Part shown: positions 10,700-22,981 of the stretch, piece after piece
Layout of the letters: each line of letters opens with the position of its first letter
Numbering within the stretch: position 1 is the first letter of the stretch
Source of the DNA: Hysterangium stoloniferum
Lineage: Eukaryota; Basidiomycota; Agaricomycetes; Hysterangiales; Hysterangiaceae
NCBI GenBank assembly: GCA_015178975.1
Contig: WHVD01000098.1
Location: forward strand, 248,001-312,000
DNA length: 64,000 bases
Direction of reading: 5' to 3'
Position numbers and translations under genes: made by a program
The notes under the pieces: model-generated
Databases searched by the model: none
Seen by the model: only the letters and a program-made list of their open reading frames with translations
Told to the model about the DNA's origin: nothing

Positions 10700-12219
10700 A
10701 TACATCATGCTGGCAGAAAGTGACAAACAAGTGCAAAAAAAGGCAAAAAATGCCCAGGAAATCAAAGGCAGACCATACCCAGACTGAAAGCCTATACAAA
10801 TTCACAAGAAACACATCTGTCAAAGCAGTCCCAGATGAGGAGTTTATTTCTCCAGTTCTCCCACATCCAGAATCATATGACACTCCCAATGTCTGGTTCT
10901 GTCAGGATGGCAGTGTTGGTCCTGGGCTCCTTGGTATCATTGGTGCCATGGGGGGAACAGCCATGGTTGATGAAGACAAGAGCTCAGAGTCAGGATCAGA
11001 GGAGGAGGAGGAGGAAGAGGTTCATGAGATCCAGGAGATTTCTGCATTGGAACAGTTCTTGTCTATTCTGCAGAAAGCACATGATTTTGCTCTTGCAGCG
11101 GAGAGGGAACAAGAGAAGGGCAGAAAGTGGCCAAAATGATACCATGGCAATTCAACAAGAGAAAAGCGACATTTCCAGCAAACAGGTCATGAGCTTGAAA
11201 AGAAAGGCTTCTGCTCGGTGAAGGACTGGCTTCAGAAGACTTCTGCAGTATCCATCATGCACTGCCTGGGTGTCGAGCCAGACACAATAGCAATGCTTCA
11301 ACAGGAGTCTGAGGAGTCTGAGTTTGAGAATGAATTCCAGCAGGGGGCAGTGCATGCCAATGGGTTGCCAAAATGATCCTTGGAAGGCAAGGATGAATCA
11401 AAAACTGCAATGGACTCAGGGGCAGCCCAAGGACAAAGGCCCAGAGCTGATGGAGAGGATGGATCCCAGAGAAAAGGAAAACCAACATTGCCAAGAGGTC
11501 ATTGCTAACATGTTGCAAGACCTGAGGAATGGAAAATGGCCTCACGACAACAGTGAAGACACACAGGTGGATTGTGCCCTGAACATACTAAACTACAAGA
11601 ATTTTCCTGCACTGCAACGTGCACTGGCAATGTTGAGTGTAAAAGGCAAAGATAAAAAAATTGATGTGTTCTTCTGAGCTTGCATTACAGCCATGGCTGG
11701 TACTTTGAACTTGTATCTTGATTCTGAGATGTCATACACATGGAGAGAGGCCTCACTGATAGTTGCAAAGTCATAGGGACAGGGAATTTACCATGCATGA
11801 ACCATTCGAGGATGGATTCACCAGTTTATCACCTCTGGGAAGCTCCCCATTCACCATTACAAAGGATCACACTCCAGTATCCTTGAGGATGAAGATATTT
11901 AACTCAAAATTCAACTGAGACTTGCTGAATGTGCAAAGAATGCATTCATCAAAGTCATAGATGTTGTTGAGGTGGTGGCCAGCAAAAAAATCCAGGAATG
12001 ACTAGCAGCAGCTGGAATTGAGAAGTGTCAAATCTCAGAATGAATTGGGTGACAGTGGTTGAAACAGTTTGAATGGCATTACTCACAGAACCAGAAAGGA
12101 ATGTACATGGATGGTCATGAGAGAGAGGATGTTGTTGCCTATTGCCAGCAATTTGTTAACCGCTTTTTGGCTCAATATGCACCTCAGATACATACATACA
12201 TGGGACTATGATGGCAATG

Positions 12220-12910
12220 TGTTACGACCCGTTCCCGGATGTTTCAATATCCAACTTCCGATCTCCGACTTCTGACTTCCGATCTCCGACTTCTGACTTC
12301 CGATCTCCGACTTCTGACTTCCGATCTCCAACTTCTGACATCCGATCTCCGACTTCTGACTTCCGATCTCCGACTTCTGATTTCCGATCTCCGACTTCCA
12401 ACTTCTGATCCCTGACTACGGAACATCATAGTTACCGTATCATCCGCATTCTTCCCTTGTTCCGCATTTGGTAATTTGTCCGTTGACAAGTATTCACTCG
12501 TTTGTTTGTTGTATTCCTGTTTCGGAATATTGTCCCCCTAATATGTCTTATTGTATTTCCGTTTTAAGAACACTTCCGTTTCCGTCTTATTATGGTCTTA
12601 GTTTGTAGTACAATAACGAGTAGACTTATATTAGTTTCCACGAATTTGTACTTTACCTTAGATCTGATATCGACTTAGTTTCTTATTCCTCCTCCCATCT
12701 TTCTGTATGCTCAATATTCATAACTCTTCAGAACTCTGAATATCCATATCTTCCATCGTAAGTTTTACTTCTGAAATTAAGAACATTGAGCGTTTGCATA
12801 GAGGCACAGCACATAAGCTGAAGCCGACGTCCTGACCCTATCCACAAGTTTCTGACTTCCCGGTGACTTTCCGATAGTTCCGGAATAAGTTCCTGACATG
12901 GCACTTAACA
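12220..12910 (+). repeat. solo LTR, LTR-2 type, target repeat CAATG
   Basis: It starts TGTTACGACC and ends GGCACTTAACA, and the 5 bases CAATG stand on both sides (12215-12219, 12911-12915). The reading frame of the transposase resumes after it (YDGN then ETKPIGG). The start, the end and a GCACATAAGCTGAAGCC block near the 3' end link it to the LTR-2 copies at 44297-45230 and 54505-55249. Confidence 0.9.
12250..12410 (+). repeat. 21-base tandem repeat inside the solo LTR
   Basis: About eight units of ACTTCCGATCTCCGACTTCTG with small changes. Because 21 is a multiple of three, all forward frames stay open as repeats such as DFRSPTS; these are not real proteins. Related CTC-AGTCTCCGAC-type repeats occur in the LTR-2 copy at 44880-45030. 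Confidence 0.9.
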
Positions 12911-13400
12911 CAATGAAACAAAGCCAATTGGTGGCTTTCCTGTGCCTGGGAATCAACCATTCCAACTCATCCCTGTAACCCACGATGAGTCCACATTTTT
13001 TGCAAATGATGAGAGGAAGGCCAGATGGATTCATAAGAGTCAAAAAGCAATGCCTGAAAGGAAGGGTGATGGGGTGTCAATGATGATCTCTGATTTTTTG
13101 ACATCTGAGTGGGGCCATTTGATGAGCAAGGATGGAACTGAGTGCATTAACTTTATCTAATCATCTAATCCTGATCAATCACATCTCACCAAATGTTGGA
13201 AGAGAGGCTCATGTCATTTTCAAGGCTGGAAAAAATCGCAATGGTTACTCTGATGCAGATGATCTCTTGATGCAAGTTGACAAGGCCATTGACATCTTTG
13301 AAGACCACATCTCTGGATTTGCAACAGGGTTATTTATTTTTGATAATGCTCCAAGTCATCAAAAATGCCCACCAGATACAATTTCAGCCCATCGAATGCC

Positions 13401-13618
13401 TGTGAGGTATCAGCTTTATCTCATAAAGTTCTCTTAATTTTCTTTGAATTATTTAATATTTTCTCAAATTTATTGTATTTCTATTATATTTATTATTATT
13501 GAAATCTATGCCCTAGTTCCTTTTAACTTCACATAATAATAGCATATATGAGCTCATATAATGTTATTATATTTTATTTTATTTATCATAATTTTTAACT
13601 AATTATTTACTTATCAAA
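13401..13618. repeat. LTR-4 fragment
   Basis: It begins TGTGAGGTATCAGC and matches the first about 215 bases of the LTR-4 copy at 37742-39018, including the AT-rich tract with CATATATGAGCTCATATAAT. It stops abruptly at the start of the G4 protease sequence. Confidence 0.75.
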
Positions 13619-14230
13619 ATCAGGCTGGACGCTGGGGCTGACCTTTCCTTAATTTCAGAGGATTTCTATAAGGAATTAGAAGATTGCCCCAAGCTCAAAC
13701 AAGGACCCAAGCTGCACCTCGTTCAGCTTACCAGTAATGCTAAAGTCTTAGGATGTGTCAGCATCCCCATTTACCTTGAAGATGAAACCGGTATGCTCCT
13801 TAAATTTACAGCCGAAACATATGTTGTCTGAGGTATGACGGTGCCAATTCTTCTTGGGGAGGACTTCCACATGAACTATGAGATCAGGACACTACGAGAT
13901 CAGCCATTGGGCTCTAGATTGATTCTACCAGGGAGGGCAGGGTCTATCCCTGCCAGTTCCTCCAAAGAGCTGCAGCCTTTAGCCTTCTTGATTAGCAAGA
14001 TTTCCCTTGAGGAACAAACCAACGACTCACCTGAATTGACTTCCAAACCAGACAAAGGGGTGCATACTAAAAGAGTCACACGAGCCTTACAGGATTGTAC
14101 TATAGAACCAGAATCAGCTCGATTAGTACCAATCTATGTTGGAGATCTTATCGGTGACCAATGGATAGTTGAGGGAATCATCTTACAGAATGACAATGGA
14201 AGTAGCTCCTGCCACTGCCATCTCTAGGGA
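13619..14230 (+). pseudogene. G4 aspartic protease and pol linker
   Basis: It reads LDAGADLSLISEDFYKELE, the protease active-site block, with DAG where most retroviral-type proteases have DTG or DSG. After a TGA at 13829-13831 it continues MTVPILLGEDFHMNY, the usual C-terminal protease block (ILLG.DF). The stop replaces a position that is normally Arg. A linker to reverse transcriptase follows with frameshifts. Confidence 0.75.
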
Positions 14231-14523
14231 ATGGCTGCAATACCTCTTGCTAACCCCTCTCTGACACCACGAATCATTAGGTGAGGGGAAACCATTGGAT
14301 TAATTCATGACGTGAACAAATGGGCCCAGACACCTAGATCTTCGACCAAGAAGGAATTGATGGAGTCAATGGCAACCAAGATTGCTCACCTCATAGAGAG
14401 CCTATCAAGAATAGAAGCGGAGCATGTTCTCAACCCTCAATCTTCCAGACTGTCCCCAGAACAGGAACTCGTGTTTGACCCAGCAGGCCCTAAAACATCA
14501 GAGGTTGCCACTACGGAAATGTT

Positions 14524-16600
14524 TTGTCGGAAGGCTTATATAAGTTGGTTAACATAGGACCTGACATTCCTACTGACATCTCCCCTCACTTGGAGTCGGT
14601 CTTGACTAAGAACGTCCAAGCCTTTGGAGTAGATGGGCATTTAGGACAAGTAGACATTATTAAAGTCAGTGTCCTGCTGAAAGAAGGCACACAACCTATT
14701 TCGATGCCAATGTTTCCAACTTCCCCAGCCAACAGGAAGGTCATCGATGAACAAATGGATACCTGGTTTCAACAGGGAGTAATTGAACCATCAAAGAGTC
14801 CTTGGGGGGCACCAGCCTTTGTAGTCTATCGCAATGGGAAACTGCGAGTAGTGATAGACTATCAGAAGTTGAACAGCCTAACAGTTCCCGATGAATTCCC
14901 ATTGCCACATCAGTCTGAGATCATGCAAGCACTTTCTGGATCCAACATCCTATCTTCTTTTGATGCATTATGTTATGACCAGAATTCCTGCCGGACTCCA
15001 GGCACTAACTTATACGCACCCATGCCCTACACGCACCCATGCCCTACATGCACCCATGCCCTACACGCACCCATTATCAGTTTACCAGAATTCCCACCGG
15101 ACTCCGTACGTCAGCCTTGTCTACATTCGTCTTCATTACGTTGTGTTTCAGTCACTGGAAAACCCACCAGACTCCGTTCTGTCTATGTCCGACCTTGTCC
15201 CACATGTCAGTCACCAGACCCTGCTCAGAAAACCCGTCACCTCTCTAACAGAGCCCCATTCCCATTTTAGTCAAATGACCTGTCACAATTTGGACTCCCG
15301 CTCCATTTCCTGATATGGTTTATGACCTGTCATGATTCAGACTCCACTCCTGCTCCATTTCCCAATATGGTTTATGATTTGTCACTATTCGGACTCTGCT
15401 CCATTCCATCCCATTCCTAACACCAATTTGGTGTTTACTATTCCCATTTTATGTTTTGCTCGTTTCATTTCATAATTACTGGATTCAGTATGACATTTAC
15501 TCCACGGTCTATTTAAACTGGCAGATGTTGTACATACAATCCAGTCAGAAAATCGGCTTAGATTTCCCCCAGTAATCTAATACATTTTCCTGCTCTAATC
15601 CCTACTTGAATTACACTGCTCGCACTAGTTCGAGCCCACGGGCTTTGGCACATCTATCTCTTTCACCACTCATGACCTCTTGACCCACGACCTCTGACCT
15701 ACGACCTCTCGACCACGACCCCCACCCAGACTCCCTGGGATTCCCATCTGCCCATCTGAAATTAGATGACATGATCTAGCGAGGGTGCAGCCAATAAGCT
15801 GAAGCCAAGTCCTACCGGATATTCCATGGGTTTCTCTGGAGACCCGCCCTGTACGTATCCTAACACATTAGCTGGCTTTACCCAACTCGAAATGTTAGAA
15901 GAAGACAAACCGGGGACCACCTTCAGATCCCACCAAGGACTGTGGCAATTCAGGAGAATGCCCTTTGGACTCCGTAACGGACCCTCTATCTTTCAGAGAG
16001 TTATGCAAAGTGTACTCGCACCCTACTTATGGATATTCTGCCTAGTTTATATTGATGACATTATGATCTTTTCTAAGACATGGGATGATCATTTAGAGCA
16101 TTTAGACCAAGCCCTACAAGCCATAATTGCAGTGGGAATCACCCACTCACCCAAAAAGTGCTATGTTGGATATAATTCGATTCTATTACTAGGACATAAG
16201 GTGTCTAGACTTGGTTTTTTGACCCATCAAGAAAAGGTTGCTGCCAGACTAGAACTAGCTACACCTATTAAGATAGCAGATCTTCAATGTTTCCTCGGGA
16301 TGGTTTTGTACTTCTCCGCTTACATACCATTTTATTCCTGGACAGTTGCTCCACTCTTCAACCTCTTAAAGAAAGGAGTTTGTTGGACTTGGGATTCCAA
16401 ACACACCAGGGCTTTTGACAACATCAAAGTCACACTGAGCTCTGCTCCAGTACTCAGACACCCCACGAGTGGCATGCCTTATCGGCTATACATGGACGCT
16501 TCAGACTTCACATTGGGATGTTGTCTTCAACAAATACAGAAAATGACGCTTAAGGATCTAAAGGACACCAAAATCTATGCCCAAGCAAGATCAGCCTTCT
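14524..16600 (+). pseudogene. G4 reverse transcriptase, split by a solo LTR
   Basis: The first part (to 14970) reads GVIEPSKSPWGAPAFVV, GKLRVVIDYQKLNSLT and NILSSFDAL. The second part (from 15871) reads AGFTQLEMLEEDKPGTTF, MPFGLRNGPSIFQRVM and FCLVYIDDIMIFSKT, with the intact YIDD catalytic block. The join falls inside the first catalytic block (SSFDAL then AGFTQ) with the target repeat CATTA counted once. The connection domain and the start of RNase H (YRLYMDASDFTLGCCLQQ) follow to 16600. It is inactive because of the insertion. Confidence 0.9.
14971..15865 (+). repeat. solo LTR-A, target repeat CATTA
   Basis: It runs TGTTATGACCAG...CGTATCCTAACA, the reverse complement orientation of the LTR-A copies at 29161 and 36457. 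CATTA is present on both sides (14966-14970, 15866-15870). It contains four units of a CACCCATGCCCTACACG repeat near 15018-15075 and a TATA-like TCTATTTAAACTGG near 15509. It proves the LTR-A borders used for the other copies. Confidence 0.95.
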
Positions 16601-16604
16601 ATTG

Positions 16605-16990
16605 ATCACAAGACATGCCCATTTTCATCACTTGTTATAAAACCAAGGAGCCGGAATTCACTTGGACAGATTCCTGGGCTTCAGATTTTGATGACACCAG
16701 TGTCACTGTTGAGCACATCATCGCTTATTGGAGCTGCATGCTCAAGAAAGCTGAATGTAACTACTAAGCCACAGAGTGAGAGGTGTTAGCTGCTAAGGAG
16801 GGACTGGTCCATTTCCAGCCCTTTATTGAAGGAGAACATATACTTCTGATCACTGACCATGTGGTGTTACAATGGGCCAGATCTTACGAGAACACCAATT
16901 GCCAACTGGCCACATGGGGGGCAGTATATGCTGCATACCCCAGTCTGGAAATCCTACCGAGCAGGACGAATACACATTGACCCACTGTCT
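16605..16990 (+). pseudogene. G4 RNase H remainder
   Basis: It reads EEVLAAKEGLVHFQPFIEGE and ILLITDHVVLQWARSYENTN in frame with stops. These are the Glu helix and TDH blocks of gypsy RNase H. Two stops in the short stretch before VLAAKEG (TAA, then TGA) and a frameshift break it. Confidence 0.75.
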
Positions 16991-18303
16991 AGACTCCCTC
17001 AAGTACCTGACTGTGCTAGTCCTGCAAGAGACGACCTCTTACTGAGTGTAGCAGATTCTTACAACAGGAATGACAATGAGACATTATGGGAGAACAAACC
17101 AGTGGAAAAGGCCATCTTTCTCACTCATCGCAAGTTAGTTGAACTGATTGGAATGATGGAAGAGGTCCCCCAAATGAAATGGGATCTGCACAACCTCCCC
17201 AGAAATGATGAAATTGACAAGGCAAATTTTACTCTCTCGAATCCCCAATTGCTTGTAGAAATTGACGAGAATTATGCTAAGGAACTTTGCAACAGATACC
17301 AGAAAGATCCCACTTTCAGAAATCATTACACTGCCGATCCCATTTCCCCAAACATAGTAGCTACCCCTTCTTACTATTTCATCAGCAATAATAAGTTATT
17401 GTTTTTTCAAGATTTGGACTGGAAAAGTTGAATCTGTGTACCTAACAGTATGATGTCAACCATACTCAAATTGATACATGACAATCCCTTCGAAGGAGCT
17501 CATGTGGGTGGTCACAGACTCTTTCAGCTAATGAAGGACTGATTTTTCTGGCCTAGGATGTTGCAGGACTGCATGGCATACACTTGCAGCTGTGACATGT
17601 GCCAGAAAACTAAGGTTGATCATTCCACTTGACAAGGAGCTTTTCGACCTGCAGAAGTACCCTTAAGGCCATTTGAGGTTGTCTCAATGGACCTGATTAC
17701 TGGACTGCCACCTTCTGCAGAGGGTGCTTACTCCACCATCTTTGTTGCTGTGGATAAACTTATGTGTTTCTTAATTTGTGAGCCCATGACCTTGGATTTA
17801 TCTGCAGAAGGATTCATGTGAATTTTTGGGAATAAAGTAGCCGCTCCCTTTGGCTTACCCTCAAGGATAATCTGTGATCAAGACAAGAGATGGACCTGTA
17901 GGTTTTGGAGAGAGGTCTGCAAGGTATACGGAAGTGCCCTCACAGTATCCTCGTCCCACCATCCTCAAACTGATGGTCAAATGGAGAATGCCAATGCTAT
18001 TGTTGAGCAAATTCTCAGAGTGTACTGTGCTTCTTTGAAAGAGGAATGGTCTAAATGGACTCAAGTGGTGGCCCATACCTACAATTCAATGGTTCAGAGT
18101 TCAATGAGCTACGCACTGGCCTTTTTGCTGATGGGATACTTACCAAGAGGAATGTCTCACTGCCTAGGAGGGGATGACCCTGTGGTTCCCAGAGAATTAT
18201 CGGATAGCCCCTTGGCCGATCAATGGATCTTGGAACTGGAGAACCATTGACAGGTGGCGTGAGATTTGATCACATGAGCACAAGAAAGGCAAGCTCACAG
18301 CTA
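16991..18303 (+). pseudogene. G4 integrase
   Basis: It shows the zinc domain (VGGHRLFQLMKD, FFWPRM, CSCDMCQ), the core with the first Asp in VSMDLITGLPPS, the second in IICDQDKRWT and the Glu block HPQTDGQMENANAIVEQ, then HTYNSMVQSSMSYALAFLLMGY. At least six in-frame TGA codons occur between 17429 and 18265 (after LDWKS, LMKD, DHST, EGFM, LENH and QVA), most at places where related integrases have Arg. The end is split from the chromodomain by the Tc1 element at 18304. Confidence 0.88.
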
Positions 18304-19845
18304 CAGTGACTTACAAAACATATCCAATGTTTTGCAGTTTCAACTTGTATAGCTTACACCCTAGTAGATAAAATCCTAAAAATCACCAAAATATTTTCCA
18401 ACATGCTCTATTATGTATAGTCCAAGGCACCATAAGGTCATTATGTAATATCCATATATGGTAACAATATGAATATGTTAATAGAGAGGGGTCATTGGAT
18501 ACCTTTTGTAACTAACAGGCTTTTGCATGAAAATCATATGACAATGTTGATTGTTTGCACTTGTTTATATTTTTCAACATGTCATGTGATCATGCTGTGT
18601 TAAAGTATAAGTAGAAGGGCTTTCACAGCTAAGATTCTTCTAATTTCAACTATGCATCCTCTGTCCCCTGCTGCCCAGCAAGAGATCCTTTCTCTACTTG
18701 ATGCGGCCATTCTGCCAAACATATTTCAGTTTCCACTGGATATGGATATGGCTTTGCTACTATCTCTAGACTTCGCTCTAAACATCACTCCCACCTTTCT
18801 AAGTCCTCTGGTGGTTGTCCTTCCAAACTCTCCACAGCCAATATCCATTTTGCACAACATCTTATCAGCTCTGGGAAGGCTGATACAGCTGTAGATGCAA
18901 CAAAGGCACTTTGCACCACCAACCAGTCACTCAATCCTCAAACAGTACCTTGTGGACTCAAGGTAGCTGGGATGAAGCTTGTGGTAAAGAAGAAAAGGCC
19001 CCTTCTTTCTAAGAAGCATAGGAAGGAGAGGATGGACTTTGCTTTGGCACATCAGGATTGGACTGTGGAGGACTGGAAGAAGGTGGTGTGGTCTGATGAG
19101 ACAGGCTGGTTGAGGGAACCCTGAAGTTTGGTGGTGGATCTTTGATGATGTGGGGGTGCATGCTCTGTGTGGGGGGGGGGTTGGTTATGCATGCAAGATT
19201 GATGGAAGGATAAATGGGGATCTCTACATACAGATTCTGGAGTATGATCTGCAAGCCAGCCTCAGGGATTATGGTAAATCTGCAGATGATGTCATCTTCC
19301 AGCAGGATAATGACCCCAAGCATACCTGCAAGAAGGCCCAGAATTGGTTCCAAGAAAATAGTTTCAGGGTTCTCTCATGGCCAGCACAGTCTCCTGACCT
19401 GAATCCTATTGAACACTTATGGAATCACCTGAAGAGGAGGGTTGGCAGGGTATGGGAATGCACCCCAGGGGATGGAAGAGCTTTGGGAGAGGGTGGTAGA
19501 GGAATGGTACAAGATTGATGCAAAGGTGTGCCAGGATTTGATTGAAAGTATGCCTAGGAGGGTTGCAGATATATTAAAGGCAAAGGGTGGCTATACCAAG
19601 TACTAAATATAAGTAATTTCTTGCCAAAAGCCTGTCAGTGACAAAAGGTATCCAATGACCCCTCTCTATTAAAATATTCATATTGTTACCATATATGGAT
19701 ATTACATAAAGACATATGGTATCTTGGATTATACATGATAAAGTATGTTGGCAAATATTTCGGTGATTTTTGCAACTTTATCTACTGGGGTATAAGCTAT
19801 ACAAGTTTAAACTGCAAAACATTGGATACATTTTGTAAGTCACTG
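18304..19845 (+). mobile_element. Tc1/mariner-type transposon 1 with about 230-base inverted repeats
   Basis: Both ends are CAGTGACTTACAAAA (right end reversed) and TA stands on each side (18302-18303, 19846-19847). The inverted repeats reach inward about 230 bases (to near 18535 and from near 19620), well above the usual 20-30 for Tc1, with only scattered differences. The gypsy frame resumes after the second TA (NKKRRSVEDISEGDYV). Confidence 0.92.
18652..19600 (+). pseudogene. Tc1 transposase, DD34E type, internally deleted
   Basis: It starts MHPLSPAAQQEILSLLDA. After a one-base shift it reads the helix-turn-helix part (ATISRLRSKHHSHLSKSSGG), then TVEDWKKVVWSDET with the first catalytic Asp. 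A deletion of about 25-30 codons follows, since the block between SDET and [14 protein letters not shown] is missing when compared with the intact-looking region in transposon 2 (52230-52340). The last parts are [10 protein letters not shown] and [12 protein letters not shown], with 34 residues between Asp and Glu. It is inactive. Confidence 0.88.
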
Positions 19846-20316
19846 TACAATAAGAAAAGGAGATCAGTGGAAGATATCTCAGAGGGAGATTATGTTCTAA
19901 TCAATCCTCATTCTCTCAAGCTTGTTGAAGCCAAAGGACCCAGGAGGAAACTCATACAAAGATGGATAGAACCATTCAAAGTCTTGGAGAAGATCAATCC
20001 TCAAGTCTTTTGACTCCACATTCCCTTGGAATATCAAATACACCCTGTGATCAACTGAGACCATCTTAAAAAGTACCATTTTTCCCCCAAGGAATTTGGA
20101 TCAAGGGCACTACTCCACAACCTTTAGGAACTAGACTGTAACAATGGGGAGTACAAAGTAGAGGCTATAGTGGGACACAAAAAGCATCAAAATCAACTAC
20201 TTTTTCAAGTTCGATGGAAAGGATATGGACCAGAAGAGGACACTTGGTTAAACGGCAATGACCTTTGTAATGCCCCCACTCTTCTCAGAGCTTACAAAAC
20301 TATCTATCAAATCTAA
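19846..20316 (+). pseudogene. G4 integrase C-terminus and chromodomain
   Basis: It reads VEDISEGDYVLINPHSLKL and RKLIQRWIEPFKVLEKIN, the GPF/Y-type region of integrase, then after stops VEAIVGHKKHQNQLLFQVRW, KGYGPEEDTWLNGNDL, a chromodomain with the YLVKW-type core. Chromodomains of this class direct integration toward marked chromatin. It ends with TAA at 20314-20316. Confidence 0.85.
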
Positions 20317-22981
20317 CAATTATTTCACCTTTCATGATGAGAACACTGCTTATTACTTTTTAACTCTACCCTCCCTTATTCATTCCCCTTGGCCTTTCAC
20401 CTTGATAACCGAGCAGAGCTTAAAATTAATATAAAATACATAAATTCACTAAAGAAATTTTTATCCCCCTTTCTCTTCCCTCCACATCAATCTCACAAAC
20501 CAGTACACTATGTTGCAGGAACAACAAACCAAACCCAGACTCCCCAACTTCAAAAGAATCCTGTGACCTCAAACTATTAATACTTCTACCACATCATCTC
20601 GTACTGAAAACATCAAGCACTGTATGGGTAATTCTGGGATGCCACCATCAATGCACTCCACCTTGCAGGACAACACGGCAGGAATTTCCACCAGCTCGGG
20701 GAGCAGAACTGTTTTTACTCCATATACATACTCCTCTCCCTAGGCCCTGACTCCCAAACTTTAAAAGGATACCTCGGCCCCAAACAACGGTTCCTCCTGC
20801 CCCACCACCTCAAACAGAGATTGTTGAGCACTTGGGGGAGGCCTCTTTGTCCACATATCCTACATGGATGGACCCTGTCCAAAAAGCTGTGCCCCCATCC
20901 TCTGACACTTGGGGGGCTCCCATGGGAACATGGAGCAAAACCCCCCCACCCCCTCATAGTATCTTCCCTTCCACCGAAGAGGAGATCAGGAAAAAACAGC
21001 AGTCCAATGCATTCTCTGCATGAGTTCAGGAGGAACTAAAAACGCTCAAGAGGAAGAGGAGGGAGGAGTACTTAGAAGGACAGCGAAAGATGGGTGCTAG
21101 GGATAATGTCCCCTCTAAGTGGACATAGCAGGAATGGAGGAGAATGGAAGGAAGCAACAACCCTTCAGCCATTGCTCCCCCCCAGGCCATAAGTGGACGG
21201 ATTTCACTGAGATGGACTGCAGTGATGGTGGCATGCTATGTGTTCGGAGCGTGGGACAGAAAAGCAGGAAGGGAAAGGATGGTGTCACCTTCTATGATTG
21301 GGACAGAGTAAGGAGGATCAAATTACAAAGCATTGCATTACGACACAGGGATGGAGTTGAACTACCTCCCAGACCTCCCTCCCAACATGGGCCCCAGGAA
21401 TGAACCTACCAGATGGGGCCCATCGATTTCTCATCTGACTCAGAGGACAACCAACCATGCTACCCCACCTACAACAACAAGTACCTCAGCACTGACTCCC
21501 ATGAGGGTTTTTTACTTCCTGACAACATTCACTTCTTCATGAGTGACCCTAACCAGTGAAAAAAATTACTGACTTCTGTCAGGGTTTGGAGGGGGTATCA
21601 TCTGGCCAACCCTGCAATGCCATCCAGCTCCACCCACCTCCATCCATTTCTTCTGTGCCCCCACTGCAGCTCTTCATACCCTTTTCAGAGCTGTTGGAAA
21701 GTCTTGAGCCACCCACCACTGACCTGCCTCCACTCCCCTCTATACCATTACTTCCCTCATACCACTGCCCTCACCCCCTCCCACACTGTGGACCACTCCA
21801 CCCTCCCACACATCACCTAACCCCCTTGTCACCACCCACACTACCCTGATGCCATTGTTCTCTACAGTGTCGGACACATCCCACGTTCTCTTGCCAGTTC
21901 AGAGTCTCCCACCTGCCTCTCCCTACTCACCTTGCATTTTCCTTGGGAGCCCCATTCATCAACCTGACATTACATTGATGGACGTTGATCACCCAATCCA
22001 GGAAGTCCTCGAGGAGCCTCCCCCAGTCATGGAAGTCTCTGAGGAACCCCTCCCAGCCATGGAAGTCTTTGAGGAACCTCCTCCAGCCATGGAAGTCTTC
22101 GAGGAGCCTCCCCCCTTAAGCAAAAAGGTGAAAGGGAAGGGGAGGGCTGATGTCCAGGATGATGAGCCCTTACCATTGACCCCACCCTGTTTGCAGCCCT
22201 CCACCACAACTGCCTTCTCCCCCTCCCTCTCGGGACACGGCCAACTTGGCTCATTTCTCACAGGCAGGTTAGATGCACATGTCAATTAACTACCCTTCCG
22301 ACATTTTTACTGTGGGATGCACACTAATGCGACTGGGGCAAACCTCATGGCAACCCCTTCTTAAAGGGCAGATCCAAGGGTATAGTGGATCCCTCACACT
22401 GTTGGACCACATGAGTACACTTTACCTTTACTTACGCATCAATGACCCTAAGGAACAGCTGCATTTAGTGGAGGACATCGAACAGGTTGAGCTCTCCATG
22501 TTTCAGTCCCTGCTAGTGGACTCCACTTGTGTCCTTCCTGAGCATGCACTGATTAATTCAGCTGTGGACTTGGTCGACCTGTTAGAGCATCTGCTATTGG
22601 ATTCTGATGCCCCGGGAGGACTTCCCTCTGGTGGGGACGTGAGCCATACACCACCTCCCACACCTGACCCACCATCACTGCACCCCCAGCTCCCTCTCAT
22701 CACCTGCATTACAGCCACCTCTGCTGATCACATTTGTGCTATCATTCAAACACGTCAAAAGGCCTACAGTCATTAGATCTCCTCCATTCAGAGGCTGGAC
22801 GAGTTGACATCCACCAATGATGTTTTGAAGTGGGAGGACATTGTCACTTCCTTCTGCACCAAGCATCTTGCCTGGGGAAATGCTATCCTGCACCTCAGAG
22901 GTTCTTCACAGGATGCATAGGGAGGAGTTCCAAGTGTCCTTCGACACCTTCTTTGACATAGCTCTTCGACCTGGGGGGCAC
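20317..22981 (+). other. unassigned degenerate coding region downstream of G4 pol
   Basis: Pro/Ser/Thr-rich frames on the plus strand, with several stops. The clearest parts are a three- to four-fold repeat of MEVFEEPPPA near 22020-22110, followed by a basic KKVKGKGRA, and a non-repetitive stretch LHLVEDIEQVELSMFQSLLV to LLEHLLLDSDAPGG (22440-22620). It may be a sense-strand accessory frame of G4 or gag of another element. No domain was recognised. It ends where LTR-5 begins. Confidence 0.4.

Larger units (their letters stand above)
10700..13400 (+). pseudogene. fungal DDE-superfamily transposase, decayed
   Basis: Pieces in order: a basic N-terminus (from about 10720), an acidic Glu run (11000-11020), a helical part with DNSEDTQVD and FPALQRALAMLSVKGKDKK (11548-11670), then after a TGA the block YTWREASLIVAKS and WIHQFITSGKLP (11740-11850), then VTHDESTFFANDERKARWIHK (12970-13040), which holds a likely catalytic Asp-Glu pair, FKAGKNRNGYSDADDLL and FIFDNAPSH (13340-13365) with the second Asp. 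I recognise this layout from proteins common in mushroom genomes. In-frame stops are mostly TGA (for example 11675-11677 before ACITAM). It is interrupted by a solo LTR at 12220-12910 and cut at its end by LTR-4 sequence. Confidence 0.75.
13619..20316 (+). mobile_element. G4, Ty3/gypsy element body (gag lost), doubly interrupted
   Basis: Protease, reverse transcriptase, RNase H, integrase and chromodomain follow each other on the plus strand in gypsy order. The gag part and 5' LTR are missing, since LTR-4 sequence abuts the protease. A solo LTR-A (14971-15865) sits in the reverse transcriptase and a Tc1 element (18304-19845) in the integrase tail. Several TGA stops occur, for example at 13829-13831, and at the Arg position in ATE-EVLAAKE (about 16778). 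Confidence 0.9.

Noticed and set aside
12208..12489. Ser/Arg-rich repeat proteins on both strands
   Set aside because: They arise from a 21-base tandem repeat inside a solo LTR.
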